A stretch of DNA of 64,000 nt from Tritonibacter scottomollicae. Lineage in GTDB: Bacteria > Pseudomonadota > Alphaproteobacteria > Rhodobacterales > Rhodobacteraceae. Shown piece after piece: positions 9,101-16,962 of this stretch. Where the stretch lies: NCBI RefSeq assembly GCF_003003215.1, contig NZ_PVUF01000020.1, positions 1 to 64,000 of the forward strand, written 5' to 3'. A model generated the notes under the pieces. The model was not told the origin of the DNA, did not search any database, and saw only the letters and a program-made list of their open reading frames with translations. The stretch's first letter is position 1. Every line of letters starts with the position of its first letter. Made by a program: the position numbers and the translations under genes.

Positions 9101-10405
9101 TTCCAGCTGCGCCTCGGAGAGATGTCCCTCCTCGATCAGCCTGGCGGGCAGGCGCAATTCCGCATTTGCCGTGTTTGAGGGCACCGGCGGCGCGACCGAG
9201 GCCATGGCGATGCTCTCGACGAGCGGGGTGGGATGTCCCTGCGCACCCGCGATCTCGATCCGCTGCGGACGGTAGCGCGCGTAGATGTCCGAGATGGGCG
9301 TGTTGTCGCGCGGGATATCAAGGCTCGTGAAAGTTAGCGGGACAACGGCATTGGCCCGAGGTTTGGAGGCGGCGACAGGCGCAGCGCGGCGGTTGCGCGG
9401 AGCAGAGGATGGAACGGTCGGCCGAGCATGAGGGATCGCCGCTGCCTGTTGTACGGGGCGCATCTCGGGCCGGGTAGCGGCCACAGCATCGACATATGCC
9501 AAGGCTTCATCCAGATCCCGCACAGGGACGCGGATCATTTCGCCGTCCTCCTGCACCTTGTCGAAGACCATCAGCTGGGTTTCGACAGAGGTGCCGAGCT
9601 TGCGGTAGACCTGCCCCGGCATCGTCAACGCCAGTCGCGGCGTCAGGAGACCGAAGGCGCGGGACCAATGCGCGGCATCACGGTCGGGCGTGAATCCCGG
9701 CGGCATGATCGCCACCAGCCGCCCACCGGGCGCGAGACGCTTTGCAGCCGCGATAAGATGTTTGGCGGCGATGTGCTTGTCCCGGGAGCGGTCGACCGAG
9801 GAGGCGAAGGGCGGATTCATCACCACGACGTCGGGTAGAACCGGCGTTTGCAGCAGATCGTCGATATGCTCGCCGTCATGGCCCGTCACCTCGCCGCCGA
9901 AGAGGGCCCGCAGGAGGCGCTGGCGAAAGGGGTCGATGTCGTTGAGCAAAAGCGTGGCACCGGCCCGGACGGCGAAAGCAGCCAGAGCACCAGTGCCAGC
10001 CGAGGGCTCCAGCACGGTCTCGCCCTTGCGGATCGCCGCAGCCCGCAAGACCAGCGCCGCAAATGGCAACGGCGTGGAAAACTGCTGCAGCCGGATCTGC
10101 TGTTCCGACCGGCGGGTTTCCGTCAGGAGCCGTGAGGCAAGCAGCTTTGCAGCGGCGATGTCACCTGCTGCACCGTCCCCACGTAGCAGCACTCGGACGG
10201 CAGCGGCTTGCATCAGGTCATAGGCCATACGCCAGTCCCAGGCACCGCCGGCATCGCTGCCGTGAAACGTCTCGCGCATGATGCGCGCGAGCACTGAGCT
10301 GCGCAGGGGTTGGTGGTCGACCTCCGCGCCGATTTGCGCGATGGCAGAGGCGAGGTCAGGGTGGGAGATTGAGAGAGCCGGGTTTGCCGATTTGGGCTTG
10401 GACAT
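6143..10405 (-). CDS. Strawberry-notch-like helicase fused to an N-terminal SAM-dependent methyltransferase
   Basis: The 1420-residue protein starts MSKPKSANPALSISHPDLAS. Residues about 135-225 carry an N6-adenine-type methyltransferase core: VLEPSAGTGALAAFAVRAGA (SAM site) and VVVMNPPFASSVD (catalytic NPPF). After a proline-rich linker a superfamily-2 helicase of the strawberry notch type follows: GDGTGCGKGRECAGLI (phosphate loop), AFDEAHAMQNA (DEAH box), SATGATSVHNL, then IFSDAGGTGRSYHA and GLGRTHRSAQ in the second lobe. Both active sites look intact. Such fusions occur on large alphaproteobacterial plasmids; a role in DNA modification or entry into a new host is plausible but unproven. The start was chosen by homology-like sequence onset; a leader motif lies upstream. 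Confidence 0.8.
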   Translation of the reverse strand: MSKPKSANPALSISHPDLASAIAQIGAEVDHQPLRSSVLARIMRETFHGSDAGGAWDWRMAYDLMQAAAVRVLLRGDGAAGDIAAAKLLASRLLTETRRSEQQIRLQQFSTPLPFAALVLRAAAIRKGETVLEPSAGTGALAAFAVRAGATLLLNDIDPFRQRLLRALFGGEVTGHDGEHIDDLLQTPVLPDVVVMNPPFASSVDRSRDKHIAAKHLIAAAKRLAPGGRLVAIMPPGFTPDRDAAHWSRAFGLLTPRLALTMPGQVYRKLGTSVETQLMVFDKVQEDGEMIRVPVRDLDEALAYVDAVAATRPEMRPVQQAAAIPHARPTVPSSAPRNRRAAPVAASKPRANAVVPLTFTSLDIPRDNTPISDIYARYRPQRIEIAGAQGHPTPLVESIAMASVAPPVPSNTANAELRLPARLIEEGHLSEAQLETIIMAHDAHGRDLPGRFTIDDDQTKLTRADDDPDARAYRLGYFLGDGTGCGKGRECAGLILVNWLSGRRKAIWVSKSATLIEDAIRDWTDLGGSPADIQPLSKWKPDQPVPMGDGILFVTYATLRSAGKCGTTRLSQILDWMGEDFEGVLAFDEAHAMQNAAGSEQGRGVKPSQQGLAGLRMQLAAPRARVFYISATGATSVHNLAYAARLGLWGQGPEYPFPSRESFVSAMEAGGVAAMEVVARDLKTLGLYTARALRFDGVEYDVLEHALTPAQIEIYDAYATSFRTIHHNLEAALTATGVNDASGETNASAARASAKSRFESTKQRFFNHLLMGMKAPTIIRAVKDDLAAGKACVIQVVSTGESLLKRRLETMDPEDDLVEGALTPRDYVLGYLEQAFPIHAQKLVEIDGNMVAEPLRDETGALVVSREALALRDAAMMELMTLAPIPSALDQILWAFGDDAVAEVTGRSIRPLKADDGHLFIEKRSASSNSSETQAFMDGEKDILIFSDAGGTGRSYHAAQTAKNQKRRRHYLLEPGWRADAAIQGLGRTHRSAQVSAPFFRVCTSDVHGEKRFTSTIAKRLDQLGALTKGQRETGSQGMFREEDNLESPIARAALRGYFADLAAGRAEAMSYESFTDWTALRLIDKDGVLLEELPPIQRFLNRVLALPIHMQNALFAEFMRRIADQSERARAAGTLDLGVETLRGEKIEQVSTEDLWTCPKSGAVTRIIGLEVTDPVHVLSADDALSRNPDKLPMVNRASGRAALISARPMQLYDEDIVTLMRKAVRPNGSSYLEEARFESSAWEDIERPEFTQLWDAEAASLPKTTTTKLYLLTGLLLPIWKDIPTTNERIYRVTPDGATAMIGRTLSEEGAAALRARFLVSNPQTPQEMLTAALGTTAPVDLGRGLTLTRRRVAGEMRLELGGADRGMIDGLKAMGCFTEIIAFQLRVFLPHGDGIDTGRILARIVGQAPDAASVAAE

Positions 10406-10445
10406 GGGGATTTTCCTTTGGATCAGGGTCTGAGTTCCAAAGGAC

Positions 10446-10467
10446 AAAAAGCCCTCTTTCGCTTTTC
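10446..10467 (-). repeat. Recurrent leader motif, copy 2 (upstream of the methyltransferase-helicase gene)
   Basis: Plus strand reads aaaaaGCCCTCTTTCGCTTTTC, matching the A-rich / GGGCTTT pattern of the other copies. It lies about 40 bases before the ATG at 10405, with TGATCC between motif and start as in copies 1 and 4. Confidence 0.55.
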
Positions 10468-10548
10468 GGGATGATGAGCTCAGACCAAGAGGCATCCAAT
10501 CTACGGCCGGCCAATCAAACGGTTTTTCGGAGTTGGATTAGAAAACTG

Positions 10549-10577
10549 AAAAACCCGCCGCAATGCGACGGGCTTTT
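10549..10577. terminator. Terminator-like hairpin between divergent genes
   Basis: Arms AAAACCCGCCGC and GCGACGGGCTTTT pair with two mismatches around a 3-base loop, and T runs flank both sides. It lies between two divergent starts, where a terminator is unexpected. It could be the old terminator of the minus-strand gene ending at 11324, separated from it by insertion of the Abi gene, or an attenuator. Confidence 0.5.
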
Positions 10578-10661
10578 GCTTTCTTTGTGCAATGAGGGGA
10601 GGCATAGTGCCCGCAATCTCAAAGCTCACGCTCTATATGGCACCGAAAGTCTTTACTGTCA

Positions 10662-11327
10662 ATGTATCCACCGTTCACGGCTGATGAAGAACACCACCTT
10701 CCGAACGTCCTATCCGCACCTAGGTTTGCGACCTATCTGCGCGAAACCGGCAATGATAGGACGCGAGCTCTCCACCTATACCACTGGAATCTTCAAGTAT
10801 CAGCCGCGTTCATGGTTCCACTCCATGTTTTGGAAGTTGCGCTGCGAAACGCGATCGTGGAAGCAATCGAAGCTGTCCATGGAGGAACATGGCCTTGGAC
10901 ACAAGGCTTCATCCGTTCGTTACCGAACCCGCGCGGTCCGGCATACAGCCCCAAACGAGACCTCGAAGGTTGCGCAGCACAGCAACCCACTGCCGGAAAG
11001 GTCGTCGCCGAACTGAAGTTCGTGTTTTGGGAGAAGATGCTGACAAACAGGCACCAAGGCAGACTGTGGGACGATCATTTCTACGCAGTGTTTCCGGACG
11101 CGCCTCGTGGTGTCGCTGCCAGCCAGCGCCGATCTGAATTAAGGTCTGACATTGAAGCCGTGAGGAGGCTCCGCAACAGAATCGCACACCATGAGCCTGT
11201 TTTTCCGCGCGCCCTTCAGGATGATTTTGATCGGATCATCCGCTGCATAAGATGGCGCAACGAAACGACCAGCAACTGGGTGCTGAAAATCGAGACGGTG
11301 CGCGCACTACTCGCAGTGCGCCCCTAA
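10662..11327 (+). CDS. Abi-like HEPN-domain protein (putative abortive-infection/RNase)
   Basis: The 221-residue protein contains FMVPLHVLEVALRNAIVEAI (about residues 50-70) and ends with the HEPN motif RRLRNRIAHHEPVF (about 175-190). The R-x4-6-H pattern in that motif is the catalytic centre of HEPN ribonucleases. This arrangement matches the Abi_2/AbiD-F group, known for phage defence by host shutdown. No good ribosome site precedes the ATG, so the start is less certain. It is the only plus-strand gene in an otherwise minus-strand block and overlaps the 3' end of its neighbour's region, suggesting an inserted defence cargo. No paired antitoxin is visible next to it. Confidence 0.7.
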   Translation: MYPPFTADEEHHLPNVLSAPRFATYLRETGNDRTRALHLYHWNLQVSAAFMVPLHVLEVALRNAIVEAIEAVHGGTWPWTQGFIRSLPNPRGPAYSPKRDLEGCAAQQPTAGKVVAELKFVFWEKMLTNRHQGRLWDDHFYAVFPDAPRGVAASQRRSELRSDIEAVRRLRNRIAHHEPVFPRALQDDFDRIIRCIRWRNETTSNWVLKIETVRALLAVRP

Positions 11328-11980
11328 GCGTCCCGCCCCGCTAGGAATTCCGCCAGCACAGGACTGGCCGCGCCCTTTGCGGAGCTGAGCAGCTCTGAGC
11401 CCGCAAGCGAGGCCTTCGACAGGCGTACGAGCCCACCGGTTTCCTCGATGCGGTAGCAGCGGCGTTTTTGCCGCCCCCGCTTGTAGTACGTCGCGGTGAC
11501 AATCTGGCAGGTGCTGCCATCGGTGAGCGTCACAGGGGCCGCGAGCCTGATCTTGTCGCCTTCCTCGTAGTCCGGGATCGACGCCCAATCCCGGCAGCGC
11601 TGACGCCAGTCCTGGGCGTAGCTGCCTTCGTCTTTCAGGTCGGAGAGGCGCTCGATCAACCCAAGGGGGGCACGCGACTCGTTCGGGCCAGCGCTTTCCT
11701 CCATATCCTTGTAGCCCCAGCAGCCGTCATCATATCGGGTAAGGAATACGGCGGCGAAAGTGATGGAGCCATCCGCATCGGTGACATAGGTCGCGTCTTC
11801 GACAGCGGTGCCGTCGAGATTGGTGACCCTTGCCGCCGCGTACCAAGTCGAACCCACCTTGCAGGCTTTGACCAGTTCCGTCTTGCGCCTTTCGCCCTCG
11901 AAGGTGCACAGCCGAGCAATCTCCGCTTTCTCATCCGCGTAGGTCTGGACGCGGCCGTCGGTGTAGAAAAGCCATCCCAT
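11324..11980 (-). CDS. Conserved plasmid protein (DUF6927-like), function unknown
   Basis: Encodes 218 residues starting MGWLFYTDGRVQTYADEKAEI. It is a soluble alpha/beta protein with several aromatic and cysteine residues (ARLCTFEG, CRDWASIPDYEEGDKIRLA). A match to DUF6927 is my recollection of the N-terminus and is not verified. The start overlaps the upstream gene's stop (TAATG), so the two form a coupled pair. Its last 4 bases overlap the end of the convergent Abi gene. Confidence 0.65.
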   Translation of the reverse strand: MGWLFYTDGRVQTYADEKAEIARLCTFEGERRKTELVKACKVGSTWYAAARVTNLDGTAVEDATYVTDADGSITFAAVFLTRYDDGCWGYKDMEESAGPNESRAPLGLIERLSDLKDEGSYAQDWRQRCRDWASIPDYEEGDKIRLAAPVTLTDGSTCQIVTATYYKRGRQKRRCYRIEETGGLVRLSKASLAGSELLSSAKGAASPVLAEFLAGRDA

Positions 11981-12573
11981 TATGCCGCCCTCCGGTCATC
12001 GATTTCCATCAGCGCATCCAGCGGCACGCGGTAGGGCTGCATTGCGTCGAAATCCTCGCAATTGCCGCAGTTCTGCACGATCGCGAAGGTGTCGCAGGCA
12101 TCCTTGAGGATGACCCGGAAGGTGCCGCCGAGGCCCGAGGGCACCTCGTAGGTCCCGCCGATGAGATAATCCGAGGCCCGGCGCACAAAGACGCGGATAC
12201 TGTGACCATCGGTGGCGAGCCGGATCGCCCCCTGCCCCCGGTCGATGAGCACCTGCACATCGTCTAGAATGTCCGTGTAGAACTGGCCGGTCAGATCGCG
12301 AAACGCCATGCGGCGCTGCGCCATCCAGTCGGTATCCCGAAACGGGTTCATGCCGTCGGCGAAGGCGAAGGAGGGATCGGCCTGTTCGGTGGTGACGATA
12401 CGGGTGGTCGTGCCATCGATGCCGTTTGAGCGCAGATGTACACCATTGCCGACGATGAGGATCAGGGCGGGCCTGTCCACGGGCCCGTTCCAGTTGGGCA
12501 GGAAGGTTTTGCAGGCGCGCGCATGTGCGATTTGCGCCGCAACAGCTGAGGCAGAGAACTTGAGAATAGCCAT
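11980..12573 (-). CDS. Conserved plasmid protein, function unknown
   Basis: Encodes 197 residues starting MAILKFSASAVAAQIAHARAC; the ATG was chosen over upstream codons because conserved-looking sequence begins here. Segments such as PALILIVGNGVHLRSNGIDG and AIRLATDGHSIRVFVRRASD suggest a beta-rich fold, and two CxxC-like cysteines (NCGNCEDFDAMQ) lie near the C-terminus. No enzyme motif is recognised. It is coupled to the downstream 218-residue gene and separated from the ParB-like gene upstream by a long hairpin. Confidence 0.6.
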   Translation of the reverse strand: MAILKFSASAVAAQIAHARACKTFLPNWNGPVDRPALILIVGNGVHLRSNGIDGTTTRIVTTEQADPSFAFADGMNPFRDTDWMAQRRMAFRDLTGQFYTDILDDVQVLIDRGQGAIRLATDGHSIRVFVRRASDYLIGGTYEVPSGLGGTFRVILKDACDTFAIVQNCGNCEDFDAMQPYRVPLDALMEIDDRRAA

Positions 12574-12605
12574 AGGGATGTCTTTCCGTTGGGTGTGGGA
12601 GGGTC

Positions 12606-12635
12606 GACCCGCGCGAGGAATGCCTCGCGCGGGTC
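12606..12635 (-). terminator. Long perfect hairpin between the ParB-like gene and the next gene
   Basis: Thirteen-base perfect arms GACCCGCGCGAGG (12606-12618) and CCTCGCGCGGGTC (12623-12635) surround an AATG loop. No T tract follows on the minus strand, so it may be an mRNA-stabilising or attenuating hairpin and need not be a full terminator. Confidence 0.6.
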
Positions 12636-12645
12636 GCATGATGGC

Positions 12646-14628
12646 TCAGGCCGCTTGCGCGACCTCGCTGTCAGGCTCGGGGGTTTCCGCAGCGGGCTCC
12701 GCCTCATCAAAGGCGATACCGGCGGTCTGCATCATCGGCGGGCACCAGGCGGCCACGGCAGCGCGCTGCGCGTCCGTGAGCGTGGCGAAGGGCTCGGCGA
12801 AGAGCTTGTCGCAGAAGGCCACGATCTCCTTCTTGCTCGACGAGGCCAGCGTCACAGCCTCCTGGGCCAGACCCAGATCCTCGCCGAGGATCTTCAGGAG
12901 CCAGGCCTTCTTGAAGCGGTTGAAGAGGGCCGCATTCGGCGTCCAGTGGGCGCGAATGTCGGGCATGATCTCGATCTCGAACGCATGCATCAGGCTGTCG
13001 CGCTGGCGGTCCCGCGCGAAGCAGGACTGCGTGGTGCTGGCCGTGGCATAGGCCACGAGCTTGGCCTTCTCGCCGGCCTCCAGCGCGCGAAACGCCGCGA
13101 ACTGATCGGCGGGCGCGCGGGTGTCATCGAGCCAGGAGAGATCAAGCGCATCATGCGCCGCCGCCACCTGCTCGAGCGAGGTCTCGTCGATCTCGTCCAT
13201 CTTGGCATGGCTGCGGTATTCCTTGCGGGCATCGATCTTGATCGCCTGCGTGACACTCATGCCGCTGGCCAGAACGTCACTGATCAGCTTGAAGAGCGTC
13301 AGATCGAGCGTGGCTTCCGGATGCAGCGCCATCGCGGCCCCAAGCGCCATGGCTCGCTCGGTCTTGAGGTCCTCAGCCAGTGAGGCTGGATAGGTGATTT
13401 CGCCGGCGTCTGGGGCCTCCTCCCCGGTCGGGCTAGCCGAGGAGCCGCGCGCGCCCTCCTTTTTGACGGTGTCTTCCGGGCGGACGAGGCCAACATGGAG
13501 GGTCACCTGCCCGCCCGACCAGGACGCGATTACCCCAGACCGCGCGAGGTCCTCGGCGCTGTAGGCCTCCTGCAGGTCGCGGGCTTCCTCTTCCAAGGCG
13601 TCCACGCGCTCGTAAAGCGCGTTGTAGGCACCGTCCTTGAGCCCCTCATCCTCCATCTCGAGCTGCAGTTTCTCGAGTTCGGCGGTGATCTCATCGATGC
13701 GCTTTTGCGCAGCCTCATCAGGCTCGATCGGGCCGGGATAAACGCGGCCGTAGTCGGCCATGGTCGCGTAATCATAGCGGACCATCGCATCGGCCCAGGC
13801 AAAGCCCAGCTTTATGCGGGCCTCTTCGGCGGCGGCACCGAGCTTCTCGAGCAGGATGGTTTCGACCAGCGCTGCATCCTCCAGCACGGAATGCTCTTCC
13901 AGAAGGTCAGCCGCGACGGCGCCGCCGCGGGCCTCGTAGTCCGCGCGCACGAAAGCCCCGATATCATCGCTGACCTGCACACCGCGGGATTTGAGCGCCT
14001 GACGGACCGTGTAGGCCTGCAGATAGCCGCCGTCTTTTGTGAGCGCCTCGAAGACCTCGCGCTGCGCCTCCTGGCTCGGGTGCTCGGCGAAGGCTTTCAT
14101 CGTGTCGAGCGTGATCACCTTGCCCCGGGCCGCGGCGCGGATGTCGGGGTGGATAAGGCCATAGCGCAACCGGCCTTTCACGGCCGCCACCGTGGCGCCG
14201 AAGGTCTTTGCGATCGTCTCGGGCGTCTGGCCGTCGACCTCCATCATCCGGGCGAAGGCCTCGAACTCGTCGATGGCATTCATCGGTGCCTGGGTGATGT
14301 TCTCGGCGAGCGACAGCGCCGTGGTGACGTCGCACTCCTCAGGGACAAGGCGGCAGTCGACCTTGGTTTTCGCCGTGAATCCCTTGCTGGCCTTGTCAGC
14401 GATCAGCTCCTTCAGGGCTGCATGGCGCCGGCCACCGGCGAGGACAGCATATTTGCCGTCAAGCTTCTGAACCAGAAGCGGCTGGAGCAGGCCCAGCACA
14501 GCGATACTGGCCTTCAGATGGGCGATGTTTTCGGGGTCATAGGTTTCCGGCGCGTTGCTGCGCACATTGGCGGGATGCGGGACGAGATCGCCGATAGCGA
14601 CGGTAAGGGGAGCAAAGCTTGTGGTCAT
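12646..14628 (-). CDS. Large ParB-like nuclease-domain protein (not the partition ParB)
   Basis: The 660-residue protein starts MTTSFAPLTVAIGDLVPHPA. Residues about 10-110 hold the ParB N-terminal domain (LLQPLLVQKLDGKYAVLAGGRRHAAL and SLAENITQAPMNAIDEFEAF), followed by a KorB/ParB-like helix-turn-helix (PETIAKTFGATVAAVKGRLRYG). A long helical acidic C-terminal region with coiled-coil stretches (about 300-360) follows. The canonical partition protein RepB is encoded elsewhere (19568-20497), so this belongs to the large ParB-like plasmid proteins whose role is unclear. A structured leader with motif copy 3 precedes it. Confidence 0.8.
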   Translation of the reverse strand: MTTSFAPLTVAIGDLVPHPANVRSNAPETYDPENIAHLKASIAVLGLLQPLLVQKLDGKYAVLAGGRRHAALKELIADKASKGFTAKTKVDCRLVPEECDVTTALSLAENITQAPMNAIDEFEAFARMMEVDGQTPETIAKTFGATVAAVKGRLRYGLIHPDIRAAARGKVITLDTMKAFAEHPSQEAQREVFEALTKDGGYLQAYTVRQALKSRGVQVSDDIGAFVRADYEARGGAVAADLLEEHSVLEDAALVETILLEKLGAAAEEARIKLGFAWADAMVRYDYATMADYGRVYPGPIEPDEAAQKRIDEITAELEKLQLEMEDEGLKDGAYNALYERVDALEEEARDLQEAYSAEDLARSGVIASWSGGQVTLHVGLVRPEDTVKKEGARGSSASPTGEEAPDAGEITYPASLAEDLKTERAMALGAAMALHPEATLDLTLFKLISDVLASGMSVTQAIKIDARKEYRSHAKMDEIDETSLEQVAAAHDALDLSWLDDTRAPADQFAAFRALEAGEKAKLVAYATASTTQSCFARDRQRDSLMHAFEIEIMPDIRAHWTPNAALFNRFKKAWLLKILGEDLGLAQEAVTLASSSKKEIVAFCDKLFAEPFATLTDAQRAAVAAWCPPMMQTAGIAFDEAEPAAETPEPDSEVAQAA

Positions 14629-14707
14629 GGGATATCCTTCCAGGAGGGTGAGGTGTGGCCCGCGCGCTCACGCGCGTGACCAATCCCCGGCTTCAGGGAT
14701 CACCACG

Positions 14708-14730
14708 ACAAAAGGCCCACTTTCCCTTTG
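14708..14730 (-). repeat. Recurrent leader motif, copy 3 (upstream of the ParB-like gene)
   Basis: Plus strand reads acaaaaGGCCCACTTTCCCTTTG. On the gene strand it is followed by GTGGTGATCCCTGAAG, sharing TGATCCCTnAAG with copy 1. AAGGCCC (14712-14718) can also pair with GGGCCTT (14741-14747). It lies about 80 bases upstream of the ATG at 14628. Confidence 0.55.
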
Positions 14731-14783
14731 AGGAGTCAGCGGGCCTTCATCGTCTCAGATGTAAGGGTGAGGAGTCCCCTGCC

Positions 14784-15173
14784 CTACCAGTCGCGCGCCA
14801 GCATGATGGTCAGCACGCGCATGGTGGTGGCAGGATTGTCCGGGGTCTCAGCGCCGTAGCGGAAATCCGAATCTGCCTCATAGAGATCGATCTTCCAGAA
14901 CACGGTCTCGCCCCGGATCTCGACCGCCCCGAAATCGTGCCAGCCCTCGGGATCATTCTCAGGCTCGAATGTATCGAACGCACCGGTCGCCTTCACCGCC
15001 TCGGCCATGAAGCCGTCACCGGCCTCCATAAGCGAGCGGGTGACATGCATCCGGCCCTGGATGGGCTGCGCGGGCGGCACGCCAAGGCACGCGAGCTTGC
15101 GAAACGCGTCGTTCTGCGCCGCGATCACGGTCGGATCCGGATGGTCTGGCAGGGGTTGAACGGTCATGGACAT
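14784..15173 (-). CDS. DUF3768 protein
   Basis: Encodes 129 residues starting MSMTVQPLPDHPDPTVIAAQ; a GGAGATC ribosome site lies upstream (MTVQ two codons later is an alternative start). The sequence RVLTIMLARDW at the C-terminus and FWKIDLYEADSDFRYGAE before it are typical of DUF3768, a small acidic domain found mainly on plasmids of alphaproteobacteria. The function is unknown. It lies in the same-strand block between the ParB-like gene and an ArdC-like gene, with motif copy 4 about 35 bases upstream. Confidence 0.75.
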   Translation of the reverse strand: MSMTVQPLPDHPDPTVIAAQNDAFRKLACLGVPPAQPIQGRMHVTRSLMEAGDGFMAEAVKATGAFDTFEPENDPEGWHDFGAVEIRGETVFWKIDLYEADSDFRYGAETPDNPATTMRVLTIMLARDW

Positions 15174-15208
15174 GGGGATCTCCTTTGAGAGGTTTGAAAC
15201 ACCCTTCT

Positions 15209-15230
15209 CAAAGCCCGCTTTTTCTTTTCT
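15209..15230 (-). repeat. Recurrent leader motif, copy 4 (upstream of the DUF3768 gene)
   Basis: Plus strand reads caAAGCCCGCTTTTTCTTTTCT. The core AAAGCCCGCTTT is a perfect inverted repeat. It lies about 35 bases before the DUF3768 start. Spacing to the start codon varies among copies from about 35 to 90 bases. Confidence 0.55.
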
Positions 15231-15261
15231 GCTTGTCGGAGGGACCGAAGCAGAAGGTGCC

Positions 15262-15471
15262 CTACCCGAACAGCCCCTTGGGTCTGTAATTCGGGTTGGG
15301 GATGGTTTCGATCCAGCCGCCTTGTTCTTTGATGCTCTCGAGCGCTGCCGAGAACGGATAAGCGCCCTCGGACTGGCTCCACCAATAGGCACCGCGCTTG
15401 AAGGTGATGATCTTGCGGCGGCCGTCTTTGAAGCTGGCCACCCGCAGCGTCTTGGGTTCCTTGCGTGACAT
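15262..15471 (-). CDS. Small basic plasmid protein, function unknown
   Basis: A 69-residue protein, MSRKEPKTLRVASFKDGRRK followed by IITFKRGAYWWSQSEGAYPF and a short tail ending RPKGLFG. It is basic with several aromatic residues, a make-up seen in small nucleic-acid-binding or accessory plasmid proteins. No domain is recognised. It is co-directional with its neighbours, and the open frame is free of rare-looking composition. Confidence 0.5.
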   Translation of the reverse strand: MSRKEPKTLRVASFKDGRRKIITFKRGAYWWSQSEGAYPFSAALESIKEQGGWIETIPNPNYRPKGLFG

Positions 15472-15494
15472 GGGCGTCTCCGTTCTCCGTGTGG

Positions 15495-16436
15495 TCAGGC
15501 GGCCTCGGCACTGCGCCCTGCCCTGCCCACCTCCGATCTGGCGATAAGGTAGTCGCAGGCGCGCTGCGCGTCAGCGGCGTGCTTGAAGATGGCGCCCTTG
15601 TCCGACCGCAGAACGCGTAGCCAGTTGTAGAGGTAGGCGGCATTCGTCTCGAGCGTATGGGCTGTGAAGCCGAGCGTCTGACCCAAAAAGACCGAGGTCA
15701 GTTCGGCGACGATCTCCTCGCGCGCATAGGACGTGTTGCCAAACTTCGAAAACCCGAAATCACGGTTCAATCGATGGGGGGCTTTCGTGGCATGGGCGAG
15801 CTCATGGGCCCAGACCCCGTAGAAATTCCGCGGGTTCTCGAACCGCGCGATCGACGGCATGAAGACCTTGTCCACGGGCGGCAAATAGTACGCCTCCGTG
15901 CCCGTGAAGACGGTCGTGATGTCGATGGCATCGAAAAACGCCTGCATGTGCGGGATTGGCTCGGACCGCGGATGCTTGGGCACGGGCTCCGGGTCCGGAA
16001 AGAAGCTGTCGGGCAAGCCCTCGATCTGGCAGGCATTGAACACGCGGTAGGATTTCTGGAAGCGGAATATACGGGCTTCCTCGGAGTGATCATCCCCGTC
16101 GCTGCGGTCATGCTCATATGCGCCCGCGTCTTTCCGGCTTTGACCGTAATAAACGACGACAGAGGACTTCTCGCCCTTGCGGACCTTTGCGTCCAACGCA
16201 TTGGCTTGCGGCAGCGTCATCCAGAAGGGAGAGCTGTGGCCCGCCATCACGGTCCGCATCGTCAGCAGGAAGTTGTTCACCCCTTGGTAGGGTTCTCCGC
16301 CCACGCGCAGGGGACGAGAGCTGCCACCTGCGGTCCATTGCTTGCGCCACGGCAACACGCCGCGCTCGATGATGCGGATGATTTCGTTTGTGATGACCTC
16401 GGAGGCATCGAATTTGGGCGTGCGGGATCGGGCCAT
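15495..16436 (-). CDS. ArdC-like antirestriction protein with zincin metallopeptidase domain
   Basis: The 313-residue protein starts MARSRTPKFDASEVITNEI. The N-terminal half has the ArdC single-strand DNA-binding pattern (PWRKQWTAGGSSRPLRVGG, YQGVNNFLLTMRT). The C-terminal half has the zinc protease signature WAHELAHATKAPHRL, with an EEIVAELTSVFL helix downstream supplying the third ligand (about residues 225-260). ArdC of conjugative plasmids protects incoming DNA from restriction. The start was chosen where the conserved sequence begins, with AAAGGAGG upstream. It fits the plasmid-establishment theme of the 5-17 kb block. Confidence 0.8.
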   Translation of the reverse strand: MARSRTPKFDASEVITNEIIRIIERGVLPWRKQWTAGGSSRPLRVGGEPYQGVNNFLLTMRTVMAGHSSPFWMTLPQANALDAKVRKGEKSSVVVYYGQSRKDAGAYEHDRSDGDDHSEEARIFRFQKSYRVFNACQIEGLPDSFFPDPEPVPKHPRSEPIPHMQAFFDAIDITTVFTGTEAYYLPPVDKVFMPSIARFENPRNFYGVWAHELAHATKAPHRLNRDFGFSKFGNTSYAREEIVAELTSVFLGQTLGFTAHTLETNAAYLYNWLRVLRSDKGAIFKHAADAQRACDYLIARSEVGRAGRSAEAA

Positions 16437-16476
16437 GGCTGGCCTCCTTTCGAGTGTTGGTGAGAGGGAATGGTGA

Positions 16477-16947
16477 TCAGGTTGACTGGCGGGGGCGCGG
16501 ATCGTTGGCGATCCTGGCACCGAGGGCTTCGACCATGTCGATGTAGGTGGTCAGCGAGACGGACGTGCCAGGACCGCAAGGGTCAGGGTCGACCGATCCG
16601 TCCCGCGCCACGCACGGCAAGTTCGCGAAGGTGATGACGTCAGTGACGGGTCGGTTATCGATGAACGGCGTCCCTCGTGCGACCGCAAGTGCGGCCAAGG
16701 GAAAGCGATCGATCGGCGCGAGGGTGGACACGGTGGTCCAACCGAGATGGAGGAATGTCCCACCCTCCCCGCAGATCACATGCGCGTTTGGCAATGACGC
16801 CGCCTGCTTCAGATAGCCGAGATCACGCAGGACGGTCTGGCGTTCGAGCCGCTGTGCCAGCGCCGTCTGGCCAGTTCGGCGCAGCTCTCTATGCCGCCAC
16901 CACCAGGCAGCGGTCGCGCGCAACACGCGCAAAACACCTGTTTGCAT
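16477..16947 (-). CDS. Conserved plasmid protein, function unknown
   Basis: Encodes 156 residues from MQTGVLRVLRATAAWWWRHR; an in-frame ATG at 16962 would add five residues, but AAGG fits the inner start better. The basic N-terminal helix is followed by LRDLGYLKQAASLPNAHVIC and DRFPLAALAVARGTPFIDNR. I recognise no domain. It is the outermost gene of the minus-strand plasmid block and is preceded by a degenerate copy of the leader motif (17031-17060). Confidence 0.5.
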   Translation of the reverse strand: MQTGVLRVLRATAAWWWRHRELRRTGQTALAQRLERQTVLRDLGYLKQAASLPNAHVICGEGGTFLHLGWTTVSTLAPIDRFPLAALAVARGTPFIDNRPVTDVITFANLPCVARDGSVDPDPCGPGTSVSLTTYIDMVEALGARIANDPRPRQST

Positions 16948-16962
16948 CGGAATGCCCTTCAT

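Noticed and set aside
13495-14679. Plus-strand open frame opposite the ParB-like gene (394 codons)
   Set aside because: Shadow frame; no motif, no ribosome site, and the minus-strand gene is well supported.
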